A DNA stretch of 64,000 nt from Citricoccus sp. SGAir0253. Lineage in GTDB: Bacteria > Actinomycetota > Actinomycetes > Actinomycetales > Micrococcaceae. Below, in pieces: positions 54,962 through 64,000 of the stretch (position 1 is the stretch's first letter; each line of letters opens with the position of its first letter). The notes under the pieces are model-generated. The model was not told the origin of the DNA. It saw only the letters and a program-made list of their open reading frames with translations, and ran no database searches. The stretch spans positions 2,666,001-2,730,000 of the forward strand of contig NZ_CP039424.1 of the NCBI RefSeq assembly GCF_005877055.1, written 5' to 3'. The position numbers and the translations under genes were made by a program.

Positions 54962-55456
54962 TCAGGCGGCCGGGGCCAGGAAGTCCGTCCACTGCTCCGC
55001 CGGTCGCTCGAGTTCCCGGATGCGCCACTGGGGTCCGCGCGGCCGGGCGGGCGCCACGCGCAGGCTCCAGCCCATCTGGGCGAGCGAGCGGTCCCCCTTG
55101 GCGTTGTTGCAGGCCAGGCAGCACGCCACGAGGTTCTCCCACGAGTCCTCGCCGCCGCGCGAGCGGGGGTGGACGTGGTCCACCGTGGTGGCGGCGCGGC
55201 CGCAGTACGCGCACTGGTGCCCGTCCCGCCGCAGCACCCCGCGCCGGGAGACGGCCGCGGTCTCGGCGTGCGGGATGCGCACGTAGCGGTTCAGCAGGAT
55301 CACCGCGGGCCGGCGGAGCGTGCAGGTGGGCCCGACGACGGGGTCCCCGCCATCGGCGAGCACGCTCGCCTTTCCCGTGACCACCAGCAGGATGGCACGC
55401 CGGTAGCTGACGACGGACAGCGGCTCGTAGCCGGCATTCAGGACCAGAGTGCGCAT
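54962..55456 (-). CDS. HNH endonuclease
   Basis: 164 residues. The core CAYCGRAATTVDHVHPRSRG ... CLACNNAKGD holds the zinc cysteines (82, 85, 113, 116) and the HNH His94 and Asn118. MRTLVLNAGYEPLSVVSYRRA is the family's conserved N-terminus, which fixes the start at 55456; GAGG lies upstream. Common in actinobacteria with unknown biological role. A triple TTCAC repeat lies 170-196 bp upstream. Confidence 0.92.
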   Translation of the reverse strand: MRTLVLNAGYEPLSVVSYRRAILLVVTGKASVLADGGDPVVGPTCTLRRPAVILLNRYVRIPHAETAAVSRRGVLRRDGHQCAYCGRAATTVDHVHPRSRGGEDSWENLVACCLACNNAKGDRSLAQMGWSLRVAPARPRGPQWRIRELERPAEQWTDFLAPAA

Positions 55457-55559
55457 GGGGGTACCTCGCGGCTCGTGGGTGCCGCGCGCGCCGGATCGTC
55501 GGCCGGGACGACCCCGGCCATCCGGCGTCTGCGGAGTGCATCGGGGGACGATCAGCATC

Positions 55560-55565
55560 AGGATA
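55560..55565 (-). promoter_or_regulatory. -10-like hexamer for the HNH gene
   Basis: On the minus strand TATCCT at 55565-55560 predicts a leader of about 95 nt. A GTGACG lies 19 bp upstream. Tentative. Confidence 0.35.
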
Positions 55566-55625
55566 CGCCCGGGCCGCGCCCGCCCGTCACGGCGTCCCCC
55601 GCCATCGGGCGTGTCGGGAGCAGTG

Positions 55626-55652
55626 TTCACGGTGTCTTCACGGGGCATTCAC
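55626..55652 (+). promoter_or_regulatory. Three TTCAC units at exact 11-bp spacing (PHO-box-like)
   Basis: TTCAC at 55626-55630, 55637-55641 and 55648-55652. This fits the direct-repeat-unit layout of actinobacterial PhoP boxes (GTTCACC-like, 11-bp period) or another OmpR-family regulator. It lies between the nlpC terminator and the HNH gene. Confidence 0.45.
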
Positions 55653-55680
55653 GCCCGGGCCCGCCGGCGGCCGGGGACGA

Positions 55681-55715
55681 CCGAGGGCCCCTCCGTCTCC
55701 CGGAGGGGCCCTCGG
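55681..55715 (-). terminator. Terminator-like hairpin after the NlpC/P60 gene
   Basis: A 15-bp perfect stem (55681-55695 with 55701-55715) around TCTCC, about 40 bp past the nlpC/P60 stop on the minus strand. Confidence 0.75.
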
Positions 55716-55755
55716 CGTGGTCGTCACGCGGCGCGGGGCCGCGAGGGGTCGGTCG

Positions 55756-56676
55756 TCAGCCGACGTAGGTGTAGTAGCCCAGCAGCGGGTTGCGGGTGAC
55801 CGGGTGCAGGAAGGTGCCCACGGACGGGTTCTGGGCGCCGATCATCATGCCGTTGCCGACGTAGATGCCGACGTGGCCGCCGCCGTTCTGGTACACGAGG
55901 TCGCCCGGCTTCGGGTTGGAGGTCGGCACGAACTTGCCGGAGAAGCGGATGGCCGAGGTCTGGGACGGGATGGTGATCCCGGCCTGGCGGTAGGCCCAGG
56001 CCACGAAGCCGGAGCAGTCCCAGCCCGCGGTGGTCTTGCCGCCGTAGACGTAGGGGACGCCCACGCCGGCGTAGGCCGCGGACACGACGCCGCTCAGGCC
56101 GGTGCCGGAGGACTCCGGGGCCGGCTTGGGCGCCGCCTGCTCGGTGACCGTGGACTGGGAGGCGCGCTGGACCGGCTCGGCCTCGGCCGGGCGCTCGGTC
56201 TCGGCGCGGCGCTCCGGCTGCTCGGCACGGGCGGGGCGCTCGGCCTGCGCGGCGCGGGCCGGGCGCTCGGCGGTCCGCTCCTGGGCGACCGGGGCGGCGA
56301 CCTCGGCGACCGGCTCGCGCTCGGCCGGGGTCTCGACGACGGGCTCGGGCTCCGGCTCGGGGGCCGGGGTGGAGTCGAGGGAGGCGCGGTCGAGCTCGAC
56401 CTTCACGTCCTTGGCGGCGGCCACGTTGACGGCGGTGACGGCCGCGGCGCGCTCGATGTCCAGGCCCGGGGCGGGGATGCTGGTGGTCTCGCGCACGGCG
56501 GGAGCGCCCTGGGCGGGCATGCCGATGGTCAGGACCAGTCCGGAGGCTGCGGCCACGACGGCCGCCTGGCGGCCCACGGTGCCGGCGTTGGAGGACACGG
56601 CCCGGGAGATGGCCCCGAGCGGGTTGGCGGCGGCGGGGGTGGCGCGGTGGCGGGCCTCGGAGTGGCGCTTCGACAC
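55756..56676 (-). CDS. Secreted NlpC/P60 peptidoglycan endopeptidase
   Basis: 306 residues. GTG start with GAGAGAGG upstream. A hydrophobic signal segment (about residues 38-57) leads to an Ala/Pro/Glu/Arg-rich linker (about 100-190) that may reach through the wall. The C-terminal NlpC/P60 domain (190-306) has Cys221 (GWDCSGFVAWAYRQAG) and His268 (GGGHVGIYVGNG). The usual third polar residue appears to be Gly280 (MIGAQN). It cuts D-Glu-mDAP/Lys stem peptides during growth or division. An MtrA-like repeat lies about 165 bp upstream. Confidence 0.9.
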   Translation of the reverse strand: MSKRHSEARHRATPAAANPLGAISRAVSSNAGTVGRQAAVVAAASGLVLTIGMPAQGAPAVRETTSIPAPGLDIERAAAVTAVNVAAAKDVKVELDRASLDSTPAPEPEPEPVVETPAEREPVAEVAAPVAQERTAERPARAAQAERPARAEQPERRAETERPAEAEPVQRASQSTVTEQAAPKPAPESSGTGLSGVVSAAYAGVGVPYVYGGKTTAGWDCSGFVAWAYRQAGITIPSQTSAIRFSGKFVPTSNPKPGDLVYQNGGGHVGIYVGNGMMIGAQNPSVGTFLHPVTRNPLLGYYTYVG

Positions 56677-56999
56677 GGATGTACCTCTCTCACGTGCCGC
56701 CGGGCAGGACCGGCCCCCGCCATGATGACGACTGCTGTTGGGACACCGGGACTGCGGGGGGATGGCAAGCCTGCGGTGGGGCGCAGCCGCCGGGACCCGG
56801 CCGGAGCGCCGGGGTCCAAGGTATATCAAACGTTTATAAATGTCACACCGAGGTCACGGCGGCCTGTGCACGACGTGATGATTCTCTGGAAACTGCCACC
56901 AAGAACCGCAGAAATCCGCGGGAGTTCACTCCTCCACAACATCACGGAACGATTGCCCGTAGCGTGACGAAGATCACGAAAGCGGCCCTGGCGACCGGG
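56677..56999. other. Intergenic region with promoter and repeat upstream of nlpC/P60
   Basis: 323 bp without a gene. On the minus strand GTGACA (56847-56842), AT-rich TTTATAAACG and GATATACC (around 56828-56821) make a plausible promoter. Two GTCAC repeats at 11-bp spacing sit at its upstream edge. The part nearer to 57000 is unusually AT-rich and holds nothing else I can name; a c-di-AMP riboswitch was sought and not found. Confidence 0.5.
56842..56861 (+). promoter_or_regulatory. MtrA-like direct repeat
   Basis: GTCACACCG (56842-56850) and GTCACGGCG (56853-56861) are direct repeats 11 bp apart, close to the mycobacterial MtrA motif GTCACAgcg. MtrA controls cell-wall hydrolases in actinobacteria, which fits the adjacent NlpC/P60 gene. 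Confidence 0.45.
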
Positions 57000-57707
57000 T
57001 CAGGCCGTGCGGGCCTCGACCCGGATGTGCACCGCCGCGTCCTCGGACACCTCCAGGGCCACTGCACCCTCGCCCGCGCCGGCGGCGCGCACGGTGATGT
57101 AGCCGTCGCGGGTGTCCACGTCGATCTCCTGCCCCGGGCGAACCCCCGCCAGCGCGAGCTCCGCGAGCAGCTCGGGATCGGTCTGGATGGCCTCCGTCAG
57201 GCGCACCACCGTGTAGCGGCCCGGCTGCCGGCCGACCACGGACAGCGGCTCCCCGCTCTCGAGGGCCGGCACGCCGCCGGCGGCGGGGTCGCGGAGCTCA
57301 CCCAGTCCGGGGATGGGGTTTCCGTACGGGGAGTCGACCGGATGGCCGAGCAGGTCCAGCAGGCGCAGCTCGACCTTCTCGCTCATCACGTGCTCCCAGC
57401 GGCAGGCCTCCTCGTGCACGTACGCCCAGTCGAGGCCGATGACGTCCGCGAGGAGCCGCTCGGCCAGGCGGTGCTTGCGCATCACGCCGACGGCCTTCTC
57501 GCGGCCCACCTCGGTGAGCTCGAGGTGGCGGTCGGTGGTGACGTGGACGAGGCCGTCGCGCTCCATGCGGGCCACGGTCTGGGACACGGTGGGGCCGGAG
57601 TGCTCCAGCCGCTCGGCGATGCGCGCACGCAGCGGGACGATCCCCTCCTCCTCCAGCTCGAGGATGGTCCGCAGGTACATCTCCGTGGTGTCAATCAGGT
57701 CCGTCAC
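57000..57707 (-). CDS. DtxR/IdeR-type metal-dependent repressor
   Basis: 235 residues. The winged helix (about 1-70; LIDTTEMYLRTILELEEEGIVPLRARIAERL, SGPTVSQTVARMERDGL) is the standard DtxR type. Metal ligands are in RKHRLAERLL and HEEACRWEHVMS (the Cys, Glu and His set). The C-terminus is a FeoA/SH3-like domain. GTG 57707 gives the family's usual start, with GAGAGGAAG upstream. It represses iron uptake and storage genes when iron-loaded. Confidence 0.93.
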   Translation of the reverse strand: MTDLIDTTEMYLRTILELEEEGIVPLRARIAERLEHSGPTVSQTVARMERDGLVHVTTDRHLELTEVGREKAVGVMRKHRLAERLLADVIGLDWAYVHEEACRWEHVMSEKVELRLLDLLGHPVDSPYGNPIPGLGELRDPAAGGVPALESGEPLSVVGRQPGRYTVVRLTEAIQTDPELLAELALAGVRPGQEIDVDTRDGYITVRAAGAGEGAVALEVSEDAAVHIRVEARTA

Positions 57708-57924
57708 GTCCGGCTGCTTCCTCTCCAGGTCCCCTGCTCCCCCACGACCGGCCCGGGCCCCGGACCGGGGACGGCACGCGCGGAGGAGTCCGGGATCCAT
57801 CCTAGCCGGGCCGCCGGACGCCGGGACCGGACCGTGGCAGCAGGGGCCGGCGGCCGCGACGACACGGATCCGGCCGCGCCGGGTCGATGCGGGAGAATGG
57901 GTGTCGCGGCCGGCGTGGCGGTGA

Positions 57925-59118
<1,194 letters not shown>

Positions 59119-59140
59119 CCCCTCGTCCCCCGGGACGGCG

Positions 59141-59173
59141 ACGGCGGGGCACCCTCCAGGGGCGCCCCGCCGT
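59141..59173. terminator. Bidirectional terminator-like hairpin between serC and the DUF3027 gene
   Basis: ACGGCGGGGC (59141-59150) pairs with GCCCCGCCGT (59164-59173), with inner CCC/GGG pairing. Confidence 0.65.
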
Positions 59174-59182
59174 TCGCGTGTC

Positions 59183-59851
59183 TCAGGCGGGGCGGTCCTC
59201 GCCCGCGTCCGGGTCGGCGGCGTCGCTCGCGGCATCCACGCCGTCCGCGTCCTCGCCGTCGTCCGCCGCGTCCCCCGCTTCACCCTCGGACTCGCCGTCC
59301 TCCCCGCGGAACCGGGCGAGCGCCTTCTCGGGGTCCTCCCCCGCGGCGATCGCGTCCAGCCGGACCTTCTCCTCCTGGCTGACGCGCTCGGACCACGGCA
59401 CCCAGTCGGGGGCGAGGATGGCGTCCTGGCCGGGCAGCAGGCCCACCTCGCACACGGTCACGTGCTTGCTGCGCGGCGCGCGGGACAGGGTGGCGAACCA
59501 CTCCCAGCCGCCGTATCCGGGCAGCGCGGCGGCGAAGCGGTGCGTCACCAGCCGGTCGTCGTCGGCCACGGCACCCACGTGCCGGCCGACCTGGTCCTCC
59601 TCGGCCAGGCCGGCCAGTGCGGAGCGGGCCGCCTCGACGGAGGAGGCCAGCAGCTCGTCGAGCTTCGGCGCCCGCCGCCGGGGCGCACGGGCCGGCTTCG
59701 GGGGGATGCGCACCGGGCCGATCGCCGTCTCGGCGACCTGGGCCCCCTCGCCGTCGCCCCCGTCCGGGCCGGCCACGGCGGCCCCGACCGGGGCCTGCGC
59801 GTCCTCGGCCGCCGGCGGGGCCGTGTCCTCAGGCCTCAAGGTCGTCCGCAA
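59183..59851 (-). CDS. DUF3027 protein
   Basis: 222 residues if it begins at TTG 59851; TTG 59839 is also possible. The conserved core GWEWFATLSRAPRSKHVTVCEVGLLPG and APDWVPWSER identify DUF3027, an actinobacterial family of unknown function. The tail is an Asp/Glu/Ala-rich stretch of about 40 residues. It overlaps the cold-shock-like gene's end, so they are co-translated. Confidence 0.85.
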   Translation of the reverse strand: MRTTLRPEDTAPPAAEDAQAPVGAAVAGPDGGDGEGAQVAETAIGPVRIPPKPARAPRRRAPKLDELLASSVEAARSALAGLAEEDQVGRHVGAVADDDRLVTHRFAAALPGYGGWEWFATLSRAPRSKHVTVCEVGLLPGQDAILAPDWVPWSERVSQEEKVRLDAIAAGEDPEKALARFRGEDGESEGEAGDAADDGEDADGVDAASDAADPDAGEDRPA

Positions 59852-60212
59852 CCTTGCGCAGGGCCAGGGCGATCTTCTCGGCCTGGGCGCGCTGCGGGTA
59901 CTTGCCCTTGCGCAGCCCGTTGGAGGCCATGTCCAGCCAGCGGATCAGGTCCTCCATCACGACCGCCATGTCCTCGGGCTTGCGCCGGTGCGCCCGCACC
60001 ACGGACGGGCCCTCGTCGAGGATCCGCGCGCTGAGGGCCTGCGGGCCGCGGCGGCCCTCGGCCACGCCGAACTCCATGCGCGTCCCGGCCCGGACCTCGG
60101 TCACGCCCGCGGGCAGGGCGGAGGCCGGGAGGTGGACCTCCCGGCCGTCGTCGGTGTGGAGGAAGCCGAACCCCTTCGCGGAGTCGTAGAACTTCACTTT
60201 GCCGGTGGGCAT
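59829..60212 (-). CDS. Cold-shock-domain protein with C-terminal extension
   Basis: 127 residues. The cold-shock beta-barrel (residues 1-65) has GKVKFYDSAKGFGFLH, the RNP1-like motif; the second RNP is shortened. A ~60-residue helical extension (VVRAHRRKPEDMAVVMEDLIRWLDM...) is typical of an actinobacterial Csp fused form. It probably binds single-stranded RNA or DNA. GGAAGG lies 9 bases before ATG. Confidence 0.92.
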   Translation of the reverse strand: MPTGKVKFYDSAKGFGFLHTDDGREVHLPASALPAGVTEVRAGTRMEFGVAEGRRGPQALSARILDEGPSVVRAHRRKPEDMAVVMEDLIRWLDMASNGLRKGKYPQRAQAEKIALALRKVADDLEA

Positions 60213-60512
60213 CTCTCGTGTCCTTCCCTGTCTTCGGTGCGTCCCCCCGGCCGTGGCCGCGTGCCGTCGCCGTGCTGTCGGCGTCCCGGTGCGGCGGCGG
60301 CACCCGGGACCGGGTGCGCGCGGTCCGGCGGCGGTGCCGGCGTGCGGGGCGGGCGGCGTCCGGCCTCGCCGTGGACGTCCCGTGCCGGCCGGCCCTGCCC
60401 CGTCGCGTGCCGGTCGGGGGGAAAGTCTGTAGCACCCCAAGGATACCCTCTCGCCCCTGCCGGACGGCCGGAGCCCGCCGGTGTCCCGCGCGCGCGGCGT
60501 AGACTGGGGCGC
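60213..60512 (-). promoter_or_regulatory. Long leader region of the cold-shock gene
   Basis: 300 bp without a gene. On the minus strand TATCCT (60445-60440) could be a -10, giving a leader of about 220 nt that is very GC-rich and able to fold. Cold-shock mRNAs often have structured leaders, but no specific motif is recognised. Confidence 0.35.
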
Positions 60513-60779
60513 ATGTCCGTTCGTCCCGCGACCTCCCCCGAGACCCCGCCCGGCCCGGCCTCCACCGAGGCCTCTCCCTGGCTGCGGCTGCTGCTGATCG
60601 CCGGGGGCGCCCTCACCGCGGCGTCCTTCGCCGCCCTGGTGCTGTTGCTGGCGTCCTACTTCCTCCAGGTCACCGCGTGGCCGGTGTTCTACTGGTTCGG
60701 CCTCTACGGGCTGCCCCTGGGCTTCGCCCTGATGCTCGCCTACGTGGTCGCCAAGGCGGTCCTGAGGCGCCGCGCCTGA
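60513..60779 (+). CDS. Small two-helix membrane protein
   Basis: 88 residues with two hydrophobic segments (about 24-50 and 57-80) and a basic end (VLRRRA). No family recognised. TAGACT lies 7 nt before ATG and there is no ribosome site, a leaderless candidate. It lies just upstream of the helicase-associated gene. Confidence 0.7.
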   Translation: MSVRPATSPETPPGPASTEASPWLRLLLIAGGALTAASFAALVLLLASYFLQVTAWPVFYWFGLYGLPLGFALMLAYVVAKAVLRRRA

Positions 60780-60795
60780 ACCGGCCCGCCCGCCC

Positions 60796-63261
60796 ATGAC
60801 GGCCGCCTCGCTGACGGCGCACCTCGACCGCTGGTCCGACGACCGGCTCCGGCGCCTGCTCGTCCTGCGGCCCGACCTGTGCCATCCGCCCGTGCCGGAC
60901 CTCGCCGCGTTGGCCGCCCGCGCCGGGACCCAGGTCTCCGTCCTGCGCGCGCTGGAGCAGCAGGACCGGGGCCGGCTCCACGTGCTCGAGGCCCTCGCCG
61001 TGCTGCAGGCCCGTCCCGGCGCCGGGGCCGGCACCGGCACGGGCACCGAGCGGCTCGCCGCCTTCCTGTCCGGCCCGGAGCCCGACGAGGAGCTCTCATC
61101 CTGGCTGCGGGAGGCGCTCGCGGAGCTCGCCGCCGCGGCCCTCGTGCTGCCGGGCGGTCCCGCCACGGACCCCGCGCGCGGCGACGGGCAGGCGGCCGAT
61201 GCCTGGCTGCTGCCGCTGGCGGTGGCCGCCGCGCTCGGGCCGCACCCGCTCGGCCTGGGCCGGGCCGCATCCGCGCTGGGGGCGGCCCCGGGCGCCGGAA
61301 CCGCCCCGGACGCCCCGCCGCGGGACCGGGCGGGCGTGCTGGGACTGCTGCGCCGCGCGGCGGACGAGCCGGGCCTGCTCGAGCGGGCCGCCGCCGCCCT
61401 CGACGCGCTGCAGGACTCCCCCGTGGCGCGGCTGCCCGAGCCTCCCGGACCCGTGCACGCGGTGCTGCTGCGCACGGGCCTGCTCCGGCGGGCCGGCACG
61501 CTGCCGGACGGCACCGCCCTGGCCGAGCACCCGCTGGAGGCCGGACTGGCCTGGCGGGACGGCACCGCCGGACGGCCCGTCCCCCTCCGGCCGCCCGCGC
61601 CCGGCGGGCGCCCGGTCAGCGCCGCCCTGCGCCGCAACGCCGCCCTCGCCGCGATCGGCGACCTGCTGCGCGGCGCCACGGACCTGCTGGACCTGCTCGC
61701 GGAGGGGCTGCCGACCCTGCGCTCGGGCGGGGTGGGGGTCCGCGACCTCAGGCGGCTGGCCGACCGCGCGGGCGCGAGCCCCGAGGACACGGCCTGGACG
61801 CTCGAGCTGCTGGCCGCCGCGGGGCTGGTCGTCCTCGACCCGGACACCTCGCGCTGGGTCCCCGCCGCCGAGGCGGCCGGCTGGTCCCGGGCCGCCCGCC
61901 ACCTCCAGTGGCAGTCCCTCGTGCAGGGCTGGCTGCGCGGCGGCCGGGCGCCGATGCTCGGCCCCGTGCCGGGGGTCCCGACGCCGGCCGGCGGGCCCCG
62001 CGGCGCCGCCCCGGCCCCGGGCCCGGCAGGCACCCCGACCAGCCCCCCGGCCGGCGGCGGACGGGCCCTCGCCCCCGACCGCAACCGTCCCGACGCGCCG
62101 CGCCTGCGCGCCGACGTGCTCGAGGCCGCTCGCGTCCTCGAGGCGGAGTGCCCGGGGGCGCGCCTGGAGGATGCCGTCCCCGCCCGCCAGTCCTGGCACC
62201 GCCCCCGCCGGGCCGCCCGCACCGGGGCCTTCACCGGACCGCTATTGGCCGAGGCGGCGCGGCTGGGCCTGACCGGGGCCGGGGCCCTCACCCCGCCCGG
62301 CGCCCTCGTGGCCGAGGGCCGGCTCGAGGAGGCGGCCGCCGCCGTCGGGAGCGCCCTGCCGGCGCCCGTGACGCGGGTGCGGCTGCAGGCGGACCTGACC
62401 GCCGTGGCCCCCGGCTATCTGGACCCCGCGGTGGCCCGGGGGCTCGGCGCGATGGCGGACCCGGAGGGGGACGGGGCCGCCGGCGTCTACCGCTTCTCGG
62501 ACGCCTCCGTGCACCGCGCGCTGGACGCCGGGATGGGCGCCGGGGACATCGAGCGGTTTCTGGCCGCGCACTCGGAGGACGACCTGCCCCAGGCCCTGCG
62601 CTACCTCGTCCGGGACGCCGCGCGCCGCCACGGCGCCCTGGCCGTGGGCGGCGCCGGTGCCTGGCTGCGCGTGGAGGACGAGGCGGTGCTGGACGCGGTC
62701 CTCGCCGACCCCGCGCTGGCCGCGGCCCGCCTGGAACGGCTCGCGCCCACCGTGGCGGTGGCCGGCGTCGGCCCGGCGGACCTGCACCGGATGCTCGCCG
62801 CGGCCGGCCACCGGGCCGCCCTGCGGCGCACCGCGGCCGCGGCGCCCCTGGGTCCGGGGGCGGGACCGGACGGCCCGACCGGCGGCGCCGGCCCGGCAGA
62901 CCGCACCCCCGGTCCGCCCGCCGCCGACCCCGCGCCCGCCGCGTTCCCCGAGCCCGTGCGCGCCGCGCGGTGGACGCCGGGCGAGGAGGAACTGGACGCC
63001 CAGCTCGCCCGCCTGCGCGCCGCGCCCCGACCGGCGCCGAGCGGGCCCGGGCCCGAGGAGGCGGTCGCGCTGCTGCGGCACGCGGCCCGCTCGCGCTCGG
63101 CCGTCCGGCTGACCACCGTGGACCAGCGCGGTGACCGGCTCTCCCAGCGGGTCGTCCCACTGGCCGTGGCCGGCGGGCGGGTCCGCGCCCTGGTGCCGGA
63201 GCGGGAGGCCGAGACGGTCATCCCCCTGCACCGCGTCGTCGCCGCCGAGCACGCCGAATGA
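60796..63261 (+). CDS. Helicase-associated (XPB/Ssl2-like C-terminal) domain protein
   Basis: 821 residues, Ala/Pro/Arg-rich. The N-terminal MTAASLTAHLDRWSDDRLRRLLVLRPDL and the region about 525-670 (VRLQADLTAVAPGYLDPAVARG, FLAAHSEDDLPQALRYLVRDAARRHG) match the actinobacterial helicase-associated family adjacent to XPB. It lacks the motor motifs, so it is probably a partner or regulator of the XPB helicase next to it. Confidence 0.85.
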   Translation: MTAASLTAHLDRWSDDRLRRLLVLRPDLCHPPVPDLAALAARAGTQVSVLRALEQQDRGRLHVLEALAVLQARPGAGAGTGTGTERLAAFLSGPEPDEELSSWLREALAELAAAALVLPGGPATDPARGDGQAADAWLLPLAVAAALGPHPLGLGRAASALGAAPGAGTAPDAPPRDRAGVLGLLRRAADEPGLLERAAAALDALQDSPVARLPEPPGPVHAVLLRTGLLRRAGTLPDGTALAEHPLEAGLAWRDGTAGRPVPLRPPAPGGRPVSAALRRNAALAAIGDLLRGATDLLDLLAEGLPTLRSGGVGVRDLRRLADRAGASPEDTAWTLELLAAAGLVVLDPDTSRWVPAAEAAGWSRAARHLQWQSLVQGWLRGGRAPMLGPVPGVPTPAGGPRGAAPAPGPAGTPTSPPAGGGRALAPDRNRPDAPRLRADVLEAARVLEAECPGARLEDAVPARQSWHRPRRAARTGAFTGPLLAEAARLGLTGAGALTPPGALVAEGRLEEAAAAVGSALPAPVTRVRLQADLTAVAPGYLDPAVARGLGAMADPEGDGAAGVYRFSDASVHRALDAGMGAGDIERFLAAHSEDDLPQALRYLVRDAARRHGALAVGGAGAWLRVEDEAVLDAVLADPALAAARLERLAPTVAVAGVGPADLHRMLAAAGHRAALRRTAAAAPLGPGAGPDGPTGGAGPADRTPGPPAADPAPAAFPEPVRAARWTPGEEELDAQLARLRAAPRPAPSGPGPEEAVALLRHAARSRSAVRLTTVDQRGDRLSQRVVPLAVAGGRVRALVPEREAETVIPLHRVVAAEHAE

Positions 63262-63295
63262 CCACCCGAGGACCCGCCGCAGACCAGGAGGACCC

Positions 63296-64000
63296 ATGCC
63301 CGACGGACCGCTGATCGTGCAGTCGGACAAGACCGTGCTGCTCGAGGTCGACCACCCCGCCGCCACCGAGGCCCGGCATGCGCTGGCCTCCTTCGCGGAG
63401 CTCGAGCGCGCCCCCGAGCACGTGCACACCTACCGGATCACCAACCTCGGCCTGTGGAACGCGCGGGCCGCCGGCGTGGACGCCGAGCAGGTGCTGGACG
63501 TGCTGCTGACGCACTCGCGCTACCCGGTCCCGCACGCGCTGCTCGTGGACATCGACGACACGATGTCCCGCTACGGCCGGCTGCGCCTGGAGAACGACCC
63601 CGTGCACGGGCTGGTCATGCGCACCGACGACCATCCCGTGCTGGAGGAGGTGCTGCACGCGGACCGCACCGCGGACCTGTTCGGCCCGCGGATCGACGGG
63701 GACACCGTGGTGGTGCACGCCGCCGGCCGCGGCCAGCTCAAGCAGGCGCTGCTGCGGCTCGGCTGGCCGGCCGAGGACCGCGCCGGGTACGTGGACGGCA
63801 CGCCCCACCCCATCGCGCTCACCGAGGTGCCGGACACCGGCGAGCTGCCCGGGGGCGGGGCGGCGGGCGCCGAGCCCTGGCGGCTGCGCCCCTACCAGCG
63901 CATGGCGGTGGAGAACTTCTGGGCCGGCGGCTCGGGCGTGGTCGTGCTCCCGTGCGGTGCCGGCAAGACCCTCGTGGGGGCCGGCGTCATGGCCACCGCG
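63296..64000 (+). CDS. XPB-type DNA repair helicase, 3' end missing
   Basis: 235 residues visible. After an N-terminal domain (DGPLIVQSDKTVLLEVDHP...), RLRPYQRMAVENFW is the Q-motif region and LPCGAGKTLVGAGVM is Walker A. ATG 63296 has AGGAGG five bases upstream. SF2 3'-5' helicase of the bacterial XPB type, thought to act in DNA repair. Likely co-transcribed with the helicase-associated gene. Confidence 0.93.
   Translation, partial: MPDGPLIVQSDKTVLLEVDHPAATEARHALASFAELERAPEHVHTYRITNLGLWNARAAGVDAEQVLDVLLTHSRYPVPHALLVDIDDTMSRYGRLRLENDPVHGLVMRTDDHPVLEEVLHADRTADLFGPRIDGDTVVVHAAGRGQLKQALLRLGWPAEDRAGYVDGTPHPIALTEVPDTGELPGGGAAGAEPWRLRPYQRMAVENFWAGGSGVVVLPCGAGKTLVGAGVMATA

Noticed and set aside
56677-56999. 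c-di-AMP (ydaO/yuaA) riboswitch before the NlpC/P60 gene
   Set aside because: Such riboswitches often precede actinobacterial wall hydrolases, but the conserved blocks (for example the CCGTAGGGGTG-like segment) are absent on either strand.

Overview
The window is dense, very GC-rich DNA (clearly above 70% G+C by eye, with almost all third codon positions G or C). Gene content points to a high-GC actinobacterium, most likely Micrococcaceae (Kocuria-, Micrococcus- or Arthrobacter-like). The evidence is a DtxR/IdeR-type regulator, actinobacterial-type SerC, DUF3027, PerM/DUF6350, an XPB helicase pair, pcrA-sucC-sucD, and frequent GTG starts. Genus-level placement is inference. I see about 60 protein genes, one tRNA, and no rRNA, CRISPR array, insertion sequence or prophage.

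Layout. 1-16.8 kb is accessory metabolism: two secreted phosphoesterases, a universal stress protein, an NmrA-like oxidoreductase next to a cysteine-rich ArsR/SufR-like regulator divergent from DoxX, a gamma-glutamyltransferase lipoprotein coupled to a membrane acyltransferase-like protein, and a LysR / metallo-hydrolase / MHS-transporter module. That last group lies between two direct copies of a ~118-bp hairpin element. A DEDDh exonuclease-BRCT gene with atypical codon use sits beside the second copy. 16.8-25.1 kb has purN, a complete OpuC-type glycine betaine ABC operon, perM, a GT4 glycosyltransferase and an aldo/keto reductase. 25.2-33.2 kb has gdhA, a spermidine-synthase-like / thioesterase / App1-phosphatase operon, a MarR + DHA2 efflux operon with two visible operator dyads, an inositol-phosphatase-like enzyme and a PPOX-family protein. 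33.2-38.2 kb has a TPP enzyme coupled to a ureohydrolase (candidate arginine-transaminase-pathway pair), two DUF202 proteins, a ferritin-like/CCC1 iron protein and a 27-residue membrane peptide. 38.4-44.5 kb has sucD, sucC, pcrA, a zinc-ribbon protein, a membrane protein and tRNA-Arg(CCT). 44.5-52.6 kb has a TSUP exporter and a dipeptide-type ABC importer ending in a flavin monooxygenase. 52.7-64 kb has an ABC exporter, an HNH endonuclease, an NlpC/P60 peptidase, DtxR, serC, DUF3027 with a cold-shock protein, and the helicase-associated protein with the start of an XPB helicase (cut by the window end).

How genes work together. Most operons are translationally coupled by ATGA/GTGA overlaps (opuC, MarR-DHA2, ureohydrolase-TPP enzyme, ggt-acyltransferase, the peptide-type ABC operon). 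At least 14 genes carry a TANNNT-like -10 hexamer only 6-8 nt before the start codon, consistent with leaderless transcription. On the minus strand the order pcrA, sucC, sucD, perM, purN matches the compact actinobacterial arrangement, but here it is spread over 26 kb by inserted genes.
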